This document shows, piece after piece, positions 1-5,757 of a stretch of 6,573 nt of DNA. A program made the translations under genes and the position numbers. Origin of the DNA: Thermoplasmata archaeon UBA184. Its GTDB lineage: Archaea; Thermoplasmatota; Thermoplasmata; Lutacidiplasmatales; UBA184. The stretch spans positions 3,339 to 9,911 of the forward strand of contig DAEB01000019.1 of NCBI GenBank assembly GCA_002495185.1, read 5' to 3'. Numbering within the stretch: position 1 is the stretch's first letter; each line of letters begins with the position of its first letter. The notes below the pieces were generated by a model. That model was given only the letters and a program-made list of their open reading frames with translations. It was not told the origin of the DNA and did not search any database.

Positions 1-197
1 ACGTGGACGAGGATCTCGACCGGGTCGACGTCCTCGGCCATGATCACGAGCTTCGCCTCGGAGCGCTCGCTCGACTTCGTCACTTCGTTCGTGCCGACCC
101 GGATCTTTCCGGTCTCGCTCGCGACTTGCACGAGCTGGAGGGCCTTGTCGGCGAGGTCGCTCGGGGTTTCAAACCGCACGTAGATCGGTCGCGCCAT
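1..197 (-). CDS. rpl7ae: Large-subunit ribosomal protein L7Ae, N-terminal part (gene runs off the left edge)
   Basis: The minus strand from the ATG at 197 encodes 65 residues, then leaves the window, so the C-terminal half is missing. Visible family features are the segment [13 protein letters not shown] (residues 29-41), the core RNA-binding motif of L7Ae/L30e proteins, followed by [15 protein letters not shown] (residues 48-62), the conserved strand and loop of archaeal L7Ae. In archaea this protein binds kink-turn RNA; it is part of the large ribosomal subunit, of box C/D and H/ACA guide RNPs and of RNase P. The ATG is chosen because the protein begins as archaeal homologues do ([12 protein letters not shown]) and because GAGG lies about 8 nt upstream on the minus strand. 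It follows the hydrolase gene on the same strand with an 81-bp gap holding its own TATA-like box, so it is probably transcribed independently. The identification is close to certain. Confidence 0.95.
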   Translation of the reverse strand, partial: MARPIYVRFETPSDLADKALQLVQVASETGKIRVGTNEVTKSSERSEAKLVIMAEDVDPVEILVH

Positions 198-274
198 CGT
201 TCGTTCCTCGCGTCAGCGGAACCCCCGGTGTCGGGAGGTCCTCGGCTCACGGGTGGGGCCTCGTAATGGCCGCG

Positions 275-282
275 ATATTTAA
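275..282 (-). promoter_or_regulatory. TATA-like box for the L7Ae gene
   Basis: The minus strand reads TTAAATAT here, the only AT-rich stretch between the hydrolase and L7Ae in very GC-rich surroundings. An archaeal TATA box is centred about 26 nt before the transcription start, which would put the start near 252 and give a leader of about 55 nt ending in a GAGG-containing ribosome binding site. The box overlaps the TAA stop codon of the upstream hydrolase gene (281-279). The position and spacing are seen; the activity is inferred. Confidence 0.55.
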
Positions 283-950
283 CTCTGCGCTTTCGACGGC
301 CCTCTCGCGCCGCCGTCGAGGTCGGTGAGGAAGGCGAGCGTCCGACGCCACGCTTCCGCGGCGGCGCGCGCGTCGTAGGTCGGCCCGTCGGGGCGGTGGA
401 AGGCGTGACGGACTCCGGGGAAGAGCTCCACCGTGACGCGCTTCTGCGCGCGGTTCATGGCCGGCAGGAGCTCCGCGAACGCCCAGGGAGTGATCCGCTT
501 GTCTTCCGAGGCCAGGAGGAGGAGGACCGGGCCCCGGAGGCCCGCGACGTCGTCCGCTCGCGCGACCCTCCCGTAGAAGTCGACCGCGAAGTCGAACGGG
601 CGGTGGCAGGCGCCGAGGAGCGCCACTCCGCCTCCCATGCAGAAGCCGAGGGTCCCGACCCGGGCGGGACCCGTGAGGCGGGAGAGGAGCGAACCGCGAG
701 CCTCCTCGAGCGTGGCGAGCACGTGATCGTCCGTGAGCGCTTCGCGGAGGCGCATCCCCTCCTCGACGGTGGCCGGAACCTGTCCGCCGAACAGGTCGAC
801 CGAGGCGCTCGGGACGCCGGCGGAGAGCAGGGCGTCCGCGACCGTCCGCAGGTACGGGCCGCGCCCGTAGATGTCGTGGACGAGGACGACCCCGAGCGTC
901 CCGCCCGCTCCCGAGAGCTCCGCGGGAACGACCTTCGCAACCGTCGGCAC
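279..950 (-). CDS. Dienelactone hydrolase family alpha/beta-hydrolase
   Basis: This 223-residue protein is a small single-domain cytosolic alpha/beta-hydrolase of the dienelactone hydrolase family, close to the usual family length. The nucleophile elbow is GFCMGG (residues 102-107) with a cysteine nucleophile at 104, the hallmark separating this family from serine hydrolases. Asp150 in LASEDKRITPW and His182 in GVRHAFHRP complete the triad. VLVHDIYG (23-30) occupies the place of the usual HExxG oxyanion region near strand beta3. No signal peptide or membrane segment is visible. Family members cleave ester or lactone bonds, classically dienelactone in chlorocatechol breakdown; the substrate here cannot be told, and no catechol-pathway gene is nearby. 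The start is a GTG at 950-948 with a GAGGG just upstream on the minus strand. It begins 30 nt after the tyrS stop with no evident TATA box between, so co-transcription with tyrS is likely. Confidence 0.88.
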   Translation of the reverse strand: MPTVAKVVPAELSGAGGTLGVVLVHDIYGRGPYLRTVADALLSAGVPSASVDLFGGQVPATVEEGMRLREALTDDHVLATLEEARGSLLSRLTGPARVGTLGFCMGGGVALLGACHRPFDFAVDFYGRVARADDVAGLRGPVLLLLASEDKRITPWAFAELLPAMNRAQKRVTVELFPGVRHAFHRPDGPTYDARAAAEAWRRTLAFLTDLDGGARGPSKAQS

Positions 951-980
951 GGACCCTCGACCGGACGAGAGGGACTCCGT

Positions 981-2054
981 TCAAGAGGTAGCGGTCGGTT
1001 CTCGCGGGGCCGCGAACGACGCCGGCGAAAGCTCGGGGTGCGCCGCGAAGTGCCGGCGCGCGGGCGCGACCAGGCGGTCGAGGACCTCGACCACCGCGAC
1101 CTTCAGGTCCTGCGGATGGAGCTTCCCCTCGGTCCAAGCCGCGTCGAACTCCGTCTCTGTGGCGAACTCGAGCGGGCCGCCGTACTTCGCCGGCCGCTCG
1201 ACCGTGAGGTGCCCTTCCCAGGGGAAGGCGATGAACCGGACGGCCTCGACCACGGGGTTCCCCGCGACCACTCTCGCGGGGCAGAACGCCCCCTGGATCC
1301 GCTCCTCGATCAGCGGCTTCTCCGCCGGGATCGGGATCCCGCTCGAAGGGTCGGACTTCGACATCTTCCGCTCGACGGTCCCGTCGGTCGGGTTCATCCG
1401 GCCCCCTCCCGTGAGGGACGAGAGGAGCGGCGTGTGCACGGCCGTCGGCACCGGCCAGTGGTAGTGGTGGGCGACCTCCCGCGCGAGGACGTGGGCCCGA
1501 CGTTGGTCCATCCCCCCGTAGGCGATCTCGACGGGAAGCTCGAAGATGTCCGCCCCCTGCATCGCCGGGTAGAACAGCCGGGAGGTGTCGAGCTCGGACT
1601 CTTCCTCGGTCCGGCCCATGATCGACATCGCTCGCTTCGTCCGGGCGAGGCTGGTCGCCTTGGCGACCCGCACGACGCGCGCCCAGTAGTCGGACGACCC
1701 CGTGAGCTCGTGGGACCAGCGGTAGCGCGTCCGACCCGGGTCGGCGCCGAGGGCCTCGAACGTCTCCTGCATGTACCGTCCGGCGGCGGCGATCCGCGCG
1801 AGGTCCCCGTCCAGCTTGTCATTGATCCAGGCGTGCCAGTCGGCGAGGAAGACCGTGACGTCACACCCCGCCTCCGCGAGGTCGAGGATCTTGCGCGTCG
1901 TGATGAGGTGCGCCACCGTGAGCGACCCCGACGGCTCGAACCCGATGTACGCCCGGGGATGGTCGTTCGAGGCGAGGAGAGAGCGGACCTCCTCCGGCGT
2001 CAGGACCTCTTCGGTGTGGCGCAGGACCCGGTCGACTCGTTCCTCGAGGTCCAT
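981..2054 (-). CDS. tyrS: Tyrosyl-tRNA synthetase (archaeal/eukaryotic type)
   Basis: This 357-residue class I synthetase activates tyrosine with ATP and charges tRNA-Tyr in the cytosol. YIGFEPSGSLTVAH (36-49) holds the first ATP-binding signature, with TVAH in the place of the usual HIGH-type tetrapeptide. ERKMSKSDPSSG (228-239) is the second signature, KMSKS. The tyrosine pocket known from the Methanocaldococcus enzyme is preserved by alignment by eye: Tyr36, Tyr162, Gln166, Asp169 and Gln184 (YPAMQGAD and GGMDQR segments). KLHPQDLK (311-318) is the conserved segment preceding the C-terminal helices. The length is about 50 residues above the shortest archaeal forms; a 15-20 residue Ala/Pro-rich tail accounts for part of this. 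The ATG at 2054 is chosen because homology begins there and a TATA-like box lies about 26 nt upstream, which implies a leaderless mRNA. The open frame continues upstream, but that stretch is only the antisense of the coiled-coil ATPase gene. Confidence 0.95.
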   Translation of the reverse strand: MDLEERVDRVLRHTEEVLTPEEVRSLLASNDHPRAYIGFEPSGSLTVAHLITTRKILDLAEAGCDVTVFLADWHAWINDKLDGDLARIAAAGRYMQETFEALGADPGRTRYRWSHELTGSSDYWARVVRVAKATSLARTKRAMSIMGRTEEESELDTSRLFYPAMQGADIFELPVEIAYGGMDQRRAHVLAREVAHHYHWPVPTAVHTPLLSSLTGGGRMNPTDGTVERKMSKSDPSSGIPIPAEKPLIEERIQGAFCPARVVAGNPVVEAVRFIAFPWEGHLTVERPAKYGGPLEFATETEFDAAWTEGKLHPQDLKVAVVEVLDRLVAPARRHFAAHPELSPASFAAPREPTATS

Positions 2055-2075
2055 CGCGGACGGGGAGAGGCGGCC

Positions 2076-2083
2076 GTATTTAT
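2076..2083 (-). promoter_or_regulatory. TATA-like box for tyrS (leaderless transcript predicted)
   Basis: The minus strand reads ATAAATAC here. Its centre is about 26 nt before the A of the tyrS ATG at 2054, the standard archaeal spacing to the transcription start, so transcription should begin at or within a base or two of the start codon. There is no room for a leader or Shine-Dalgarno site. This is the stronger of two divergent boxes in the 121-bp gap. Confidence 0.7.
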
Positions 2084-2137
2084 CCGAGTGAGGGGCGACC
2101 CCACCGGCGGCGGCCGCGGGCCTCCTGACGCCCGGAC

Positions 2138-2145
2138 CTTTTAAG
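2138..2145 (+). promoter_or_regulatory. TATA-like box for the coiled-coil ATPase gene
   Basis: CTTTTAAG stands out in an otherwise GC-rich region. Its centre is about 34 nt before the ATG at 2176, giving a predicted start near 2168 and a leader under 10 nt. The bases just before the ATG (CAATCCCCGCC) contain no purine-rich ribosome binding site, which fits near-leaderless translation. It faces away from the tyrS box, with about 55 bp between the two. Confidence 0.6.
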
Positions 2146-2175
2146 CCCCCCCGCTGGCTAGTTACAATCCCCGCC

Positions 2176-4443
2176 ATGGATGGTTCGTCCGAGACGGTCG
2201 CTCCCGTACCTCCGGCCAGCCCGACGCCGGCGGAGGAGCTCGCCCGGGCCCTCGGGATCAGCGTCGACTCCGCCGAGCGGCTCGTGAAGGCGGGCCACGC
2301 GAGCGCGGACGCCGTCCGGGAGCTCTCCGCGGACCAGCTCTCCGAACTGGGCCTCTCGACCGAAGAGGTCGGGAGGCTCCGTCCGGCCCCGGCCGCGCGG
2401 AGCGGCGAGCCCGCTCCCCTCGATTCGGACCGGATCGTGGAGCGGTGGGCCGGCACGGTCCGGCGCACCGACAAGACGCGTCGGCGGCGCCCCCAGCTGG
2501 CCCCCAAGGAGTCGACGGACGTCCTCAGGAAGTGGGTCGACGGGGACGACCGGGCGATGGAGGACTGGATCCGCTCCTCCGAGGCCGACCGGCCGGTCCC
2601 GAGCTCGACCCCGCTCGTGAGCCCGCCGACCACGGGTCCCGCGGAGGCGCCGAGCGCGCCCGCGGGCGTCGAGGTCCCGGCGGTCGCCCCCGTCCTCGAG
2701 CGGGAGGAGACGGTCGTCCGGTGGCTCACCGGGCTTCTCGACCGGGTGAAGAGCGACCAGTTCGACCCGTCGACGATGATCCAGGAGGTCCAGGACCTCC
2801 AGCGCCAGCTGTTTGACGAGCGGACGAAGCGCAAGCAGCTCGAGGACGAGGTCGAGCACGTGAAGCGCGGCTCGATCGCCGTCATCAAGTACGTCCGCTC
2901 GCACGAGGCCAAGGAGCGGGAGCTCGCCGTCCGCGCGAAGGACGACGAGATCGCGGAGCTCAAGCTCCGCCTTCTCGCGATCGAGGGCGTGGACGGGCAC
3001 AAGGTGACCGCCTCGAACGAGGGGCGAGCTCCGACGGCGACCGCGATGCCCGCGCCGGCGAACGCCGCGGACGCGGTCGAGAAGGCGACCCGGGAGCTCG
3101 AGCAGAAGCTCCGGGACGAGTTCGGGGAACGCGAGCACGAGTACATCGAGCGGGAGACCGAGCTGCGCCGCCGGATCGTCCAGCTCGAGGGGGACGTGCG
3201 GAGCCTCTCGAGCCAGACCGAGATGGCGAAGGACCGCGAGTCGAGCCTCACCCGGGAGCGAGGCCCGCTCGAGGACGACCTCAAGAAGCGCCTCCAGGAG
3301 GTCCAGCAGCTCGAGAAGGACCTCGTCGGGCGCGAGAACGAGCTGAGGACCCGCTTCGAGGAGATCCGGCTCAGCGCCGAGGAGAACGAGCGGCGCCGGG
3401 GGCTCCTCGAGTTCAAGGAGGGCGAGCTCGCCGCCTACGACCAGCAGCTGCAGACGCGCCGGCAGGCGCTCGACATCCAGGCGCGACGGCTCGAAGAACA
3501 GCGGCGGGAGGTCGGGCCCGGCGGGTCGACGACGGGCGACGAGGCGCGACGCCTCGAGGACCTCCGTCACCAGCTCTCGCAGAAAGAGAGCGAGCTGAGG
3601 GCCCGCGAGGGTCAGCTCTCCCAGCGGGTGCAGGAGCTCGAGCGGATGAGCGGCGCCACCGCGGAGGCCGAGGCGGACCGGATGCAGACCGAGGCGGTCG
3701 CCACCGTCACGGAAGCGAAGGTGAAGAGCGGCGTGCGCCGCCTCGACGACCTCCTCTACGGCGGGTTCCCGGTCGGCTCGCAGATCCTCCTGAACGGTCC
3801 GGCGCACACGGGAAAGGACGTCCTCGCCCGGCTCTTCTCCGCGGAAGGGCTGCGCCTCGGCGTTCCGTCGATCTGGGTCGTCACCGACAAGACGTACCAA
3901 CAGGTCCGCGACGACCTTGCCGGTCTCTTCCCGGGCTTCGCGGACGCGGAGAAGAAGGGGATGGTCCGCTACGCCGACATGTACTCCCGCTCCGTGGGAG
4001 CGAGCCCGTCCAGCCCGGGCGTGAGGTTCCTCTCCCCGACCGACAAGAACGTCCTCGACCAGCTGAGCGAGACGGTGAGCTCGTTCGCGACCGAGCTCAA
4101 GGAGTCGTTCTCGACCTACCGCCTCATCTTCGAGTCCGTCTCGACCGTCACCGCCTACCTCGACACGACCGCGACGTTCCGGTTCCTCCAGCCGTTCGTC
4201 GGACGGCGCAAGATCGACGGGGCGGTCGGGTACTACATGCTCGATAGCGGGATGCACACCGAGAGCGACCTCGAGGCGCTCGAGCACATGGTCGACGGCT
4301 CGATCAACCTCAAGGTCGAGCAGATGAAGACGCTCCTCGCCGTCAAGGGGATCGGGGAGGCCCAGGCGCGCTCGTGGGTCGGCTACACGTTCACGAAGCG
4401 CTCGTTCAACCTCGGTTCGTTCTCCCTCGAGCACATCCGCTGA
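2176..4443 (+). CDS. HhH / coiled-coil / RecA-KaiC-like ATPase-domain protein, function unknown
   Basis: This 755-residue protein has four visible parts. Residues 19-66 form a helix-hairpin-helix or SAM-like helical segment (LARALGISVDSAERLVKAG and ELSADQLSELGLSTEEV). Residues 67-190 are a low-complexity Pro/Ala-rich linker broken by a conserved-looking stretch (DVLRKWVDGDDRAMEDWI). Residues 200-270 and 298-491 are highly charged Glu/Arg/Gln-rich heptad-like coiled coils, with a Gly-rich break at 446-455. From 516 comes a RecA/KaiC/Rad55-type domain: VKSGVRRLDDLLYGGFP (516-532) is the typical KaiC-family entry, GPAHTGKD (541-548) the Walker A loop with Asp instead of Ser/Thr, and RLIFES (649-654) sits at Walker B with Glu653 in the usual Asp place. 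The C-terminus (LAVKGIG to SFSLEHIR) matches the closing strands of that fold. No membrane segment is seen. A soluble oligomeric rod with a terminal nucleotide-binding or pseudo-ATPase head is inferred; the role is unknown. The start is supported by the promoter spacing. Confidence 0.85.
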   Translation: MDGSSETVAPVPPASPTPAEELARALGISVDSAERLVKAGHASADAVRELSADQLSELGLSTEEVGRLRPAPAARSGEPAPLDSDRIVERWAGTVRRTDKTRRRRPQLAPKESTDVLRKWVDGDDRAMEDWIRSSEADRPVPSSTPLVSPPTTGPAEAPSAPAGVEVPAVAPVLEREETVVRWLTGLLDRVKSDQFDPSTMIQEVQDLQRQLFDERTKRKQLEDEVEHVKRGSIAVIKYVRSHEAKERELAVRAKDDEIAELKLRLLAIEGVDGHKVTASNEGRAPTATAMPAPANAADAVEKATRELEQKLRDEFGEREHEYIERETELRRRIVQLEGDVRSLSSQTEMAKDRESSLTRERGPLEDDLKKRLQEVQQLEKDLVGRENELRTRFEEIRLSAEENERRRGLLEFKEGELAAYDQQLQTRRQALDIQARRLEEQRREVGPGGSTTGDEARRLEDLRHQLSQKESELRAREGQLSQRVQELERMSGATAEAEADRMQTEAVATVTEAKVKSGVRRLDDLLYGGFPVGSQILLNGPAHTGKDVLARLFSAEGLRLGVPSIWVVTDKTYQQVRDDLAGLFPGFADAEKKGMVRYADMYSRSVGASPSSPGVRFLSPTDKNVLDQLSETVSSFATELKESFSTYRLIFESVSTVTAYLDTTATFRFLQPFVGRRKIDGAVGYYMLDSGMHTESDLEALEHMVDGSINLKVEQMKTLLAVKGIGEAQARSWVGYTFTKRSFNLGSFSLEHIR

Positions 4444-4476
4444 GAGACCACCGGGCGCCCGCCCGAGGGCAAGGGG

Positions 4477-4484
4477 CTATGTAG
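4477..4484 (+). promoter_or_regulatory. TATA-like box for the SRP RNA gene
   Basis: CTATGTAG is preceded by a purine-rich AAGGGG that could serve as the TFB-recognition element. Its centre is about 26 nt upstream of the first base of SRP helix 1 (4506), exactly where an archaeal TATA box for this RNA should lie. A 6-bp inverted repeat (GGGGCT at 4473-4478, AGCCCC at 4486-4491) flanks it. The box is not a strong match, and the position is the main argument. Confidence 0.5.
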
Positions 4485-4505
4485 GAGCCCCGGCGTCGTA
4501 CGCCC

Positions 4506-4816
4506 GCTAGGCTAGACCGGGGGGTTGGGCGTCCCCTTACACACCGAAACCGTCCTTAGCGGGGGTGACAGGCAGGAGCGACGTTCGGGCGAGCTGTGCG
4601 TCTCGTGGAGCCTCGTAGACGCTCTGTTCCGCCGGGCCGCGGGTGTTGCGACGGGCGCTCGGAGGAGCGCCCTAGCGGCTATCCATCACGGGCATCGGGT
4701 CAGGTCCTGACGGGAGCAGCCTTACCGTGACCCGTCGACGCTGGCGGGGCGACGGGGCCGAGGGGCACACGGGGTCTCCGCGCGGTTCGCTCGAGCGGCA
4801 ATCCTGCTGGCCTAGC
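4506..4816 (+). ncRNA. ffs: Signal recognition particle 7S RNA (archaeal SRP RNA)
   Basis: This RNA is the scaffold of the signal recognition particle, which delivers ribosomes translating membrane and secreted proteins to the translocon; partners are SRP54 and SRP19. The ends pair as helix 1: 4506-4515 (GCTAGGCTAG) with 4807-4816 (CTGGCCTAGC), ten pairs with one G-U. The Alu-like 5' domain is at 4517-4552, with GGGG (4521-4524) pairing CCCC (4533-4536) as helix 3 and ACCGAAACCG next. Helix 6 is an 8-bp perfect hairpin, 4653-4660 with 4665-4672, capped by GGAG, the SRP19-recognised GNAR tetraloop. Helix 8 contains the near-invariant GTCAGGTCC and GGGAGCAGCC (4699-4721), the SRP54 site, but its tetraloop (4708-4711) is TGAC instead of GGAA. 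The length of 311 nt is normal for archaea. Open reading frames crossing it are not genes. Ends are set by helix 1 and could differ by a few bases. Confidence 0.95.
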
Positions 4817-4860
4817 ACCTGCGAGAGAGCTCGATGGGGGAGGGGGCCGTGTCTTCACCC

Positions 4861-4873
4861 TCGACCCGGTCGA
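4861..4873. promoter_or_regulatory. Perfect 13-bp palindrome upstream of the zinc-ribbon/nucleotidyltransferase promoter
   Basis: TCGACCCGGTCGA is a perfect 6-bp inverted repeat around one central base, about 40 bp upstream of the TATA-like box of the two-gene cassette. It could be an operator for an autoregulator. TCGA-rich palindromes arise often by chance in a genome of this composition, so the call is weak. The rest of 4817-4946 shows no gene and no clear T-rich terminator for the SRP RNA. Confidence 0.2.
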
Positions 4874-4910
4874 TACGATGACGGATCAGTTGCCAGAGTT
4901 CCGCCGATAG

Positions 4911-4918
4911 AGATAAGT
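4911..4918 (+). promoter_or_regulatory. TATA-like box for the zinc-ribbon/nucleotidyltransferase pair
   Basis: AGATAAGT lies in a locally AT-rich run (ATAGAGATAAGTAAGTTT). Its centre is about 32 nt before the GTG at 4947, so the transcript should start within a few bases of the coding region. A GAGGAG at 4938-4943 could act as a ribosome binding site only if transcription starts slightly upstream of it; otherwise the message is nearly leaderless. Confidence 0.5.
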
Positions 4919-4946
4919 AAGTTTCCCGCGTCCGGCCGAGGAGACT

Positions 4947-5228
4947 GTGACGAAGCGGAAGGCTCGGTACGGTCACTGCCAGCGGTGCCTTCACACCTGG
5001 CGGATGCGCCGCCGCTCCCCGCCCATGTGCCCTCGGTGCAAGTCACGGCTCTGGCGGATCCCCCGAGGGGAACCGAAGGCACTGCAACGGCGCGAGAGGA
5101 GGGCCAAGCGTCACCGGGATGCCCAGATCGTCCGCGCCATGTCCGCCGAAGAGAGCCTCCGGGCGTTCGGAACCCTGTCGAAGACCCTCGTGAAACTGGG
5201 GCGGTGGAACGATCAGAGACCTCGTTGA
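4947..5228 (+). CDS. Small zinc-ribbon protein, candidate antitoxin partner
   Basis: This 93-residue basic protein begins with a four-cysteine zinc ribbon: Cys11-x2-Cys14, then Cys28-x2-Cys31 in the pattern HCQRCLHTW and CPRCKSRLWRIPRG. This Cx2C, aromatic Trp, CPRCKS, Trp, PRG arrangement is shared by small zinc-ribbon proteins that in archaea and bacteria often sit beside nucleotidyltransferase or PIN-domain genes. The cysteines would bind one zinc ion. Residues 42-60 are strongly Arg/Lys-rich and probably helical, and residues 64-88 form an amphipathic helix that could contact a partner. The start is GTG with GAGGAG three bases upstream; no ATG is available. The next gene begins inside or just after its 3' end, so the two are surely co-transcribed. 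An antitoxin or regulator role is inference from the pairing; a DNA- or RNA-binding protein of other function is possible. Confidence 0.72.
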   Translation: MTKRKARYGHCQRCLHTWRMRRRSPPMCPRCKSRLWRIPRGEPKALQRRERRAKRHRDAQIVRAMSAEESLRAFGTLSKTLVKLGRWNDQRPR

Positions 5229-5253
5229 GCTAGCCACCGCATTTGCCCGAGCC

Positions 5254-5757
5254 GTGAAGGAGGCCGGTGGCCGGTGCTTGTTCGTGGGGGCCCTCGCCGT
5301 CAGCGTGTGGGGCGCTCCGAGAACGAGCCAAGACGCGGATGTTTTGCTCCTGATCGACGCGGAGCGGTTCCCCGTTCTCGTTCGGTCCCTCAAGAAGCAC
5401 GGACTCGAGACGTCAGCTCTCGACCTCGCCGACGGCCTTCGGACTCGTACGCACGTCACGGTCTGGGCGGCCGAGGGCCGGGACCTCTGGATCGACGTCA
5501 CGATGGCGGTCAGCGAGTCCGAACGGAGCCAGGTCCTCCGGGGAGTCCCGGTTCACGGTGTAGCGGTCTCGACCGTCGAGGACACCATCGCCTACAAGCT
5601 CCTGTTTGGGAGCGCGAAGGATATCGAAGACGTCCGTTCGATCATTCGACGAAACGCGGGCCGGGTGGATGAGTCCGCGCTTCGCAGCCGGATGCAGGGG
5701 CTCGGCCTCGACTTCCGAAGATACCGGCGACTGAAGTTGGACTCTCGTACCGAGTGA
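5254..5757 (+). CDS. Nucleotidyltransferase-fold protein (AbiEii/DUF6036-like), candidate toxin
   Basis: From the GTG at 5254 this is 167 residues. VGALAVSVWGAPRTSQDADVLL (11-32) corresponds to the nucleotidyltransferase signature in which a Gly-rich start of a helix is followed by R-x-T-x-D-x-D; Asp27 and Asp29 would bind metal, and Asp81 in DLWIDVTM is the likely third carboxylate. STVEDTIAYKLLFGSAKDIEDVRSII (109-134) is the C-terminal helical segment typical of AbiEii and DUF6036-type proteins, with a Lys-rich 'YKLLFGSAKDIEDV' motif. Such proteins transfer nucleotides, some onto tRNA ends, and act as toxins. The reading frame is open back to 5194 and encodes a plausible N-terminal helix (RDLVELATAFARAVKEAGG) that family members usually have, but there is no ATG, GTG or TTG before 5254, so the true start may be a rare codon such as ATC at 5212, overlapping the zinc-ribbon gene by 17 nt. 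Codons end in A or T more often than in the ATPase gene. Confidence 0.78.
   Translation: MKEAGGRCLFVGALAVSVWGAPRTSQDADVLLLIDAERFPVLVRSLKKHGLETSALDLADGLRTRTHVTVWAAEGRDLWIDVTMAVSESERSQVLRGVPVHGVAVSTVEDTIAYKLLFGSAKDIEDVRSIIRRNAGRVDESALRSRMQGLGLDFRRYRRLKLDSRTE

Noticed and set aside
198..260. Possible kink-turn in the L7Ae leader for autoregulation by L7Ae, as reported for some archaea
   Set aside because: The minus strand has UGA and CUGA elements and an 8-bp stem, but I could not place two tandem G-A pairs next to a 3-nt bulge with matching stems on both sides.
396..2144. 582-residue plus-strand open frame opposite the hydrolase and tyrS
   Set aside because: Both opposite genes are confidently identified; this frame is Arg/Glu/Gly-rich noise typical of antisense GC-rich DNA.
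2055..3416. Long upstream extension of the tyrS frame on the minus strand, giving an 811-residue protein
   Set aside because: The added part is Ser/Arg-rich antisense of the coiled-coil gene, with no recognisable domain; TyrRS homology and promoter spacing both place the start at 2054.
2158..4434. 758-residue minus-strand open frame opposite the coiled-coil ATPase
   Set aside because: It is a mirror of a GC-rich codon pattern, composed of repetitive Leu/Arg/Asp/Glu runs. The plus strand has clear domains and its own promoter.
4473..4491. GGGGCT/AGCCCC inverted repeat as a terminator for the ATPase gene
   Set aside because: Only six pairs and no T-run follows; it overlaps the SRP RNA promoter and may be chance in GC-rich DNA.
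4525..5233. Open frames across the SRP RNA and zinc-ribbon region (4525-4710 and 4727-5233, plus strand)
   Set aside because: The first lies wholly inside the SRP RNA; the second crosses the SRP RNA end and runs out of frame with the zinc-ribbon gene, whose Cys pattern is clearly real.
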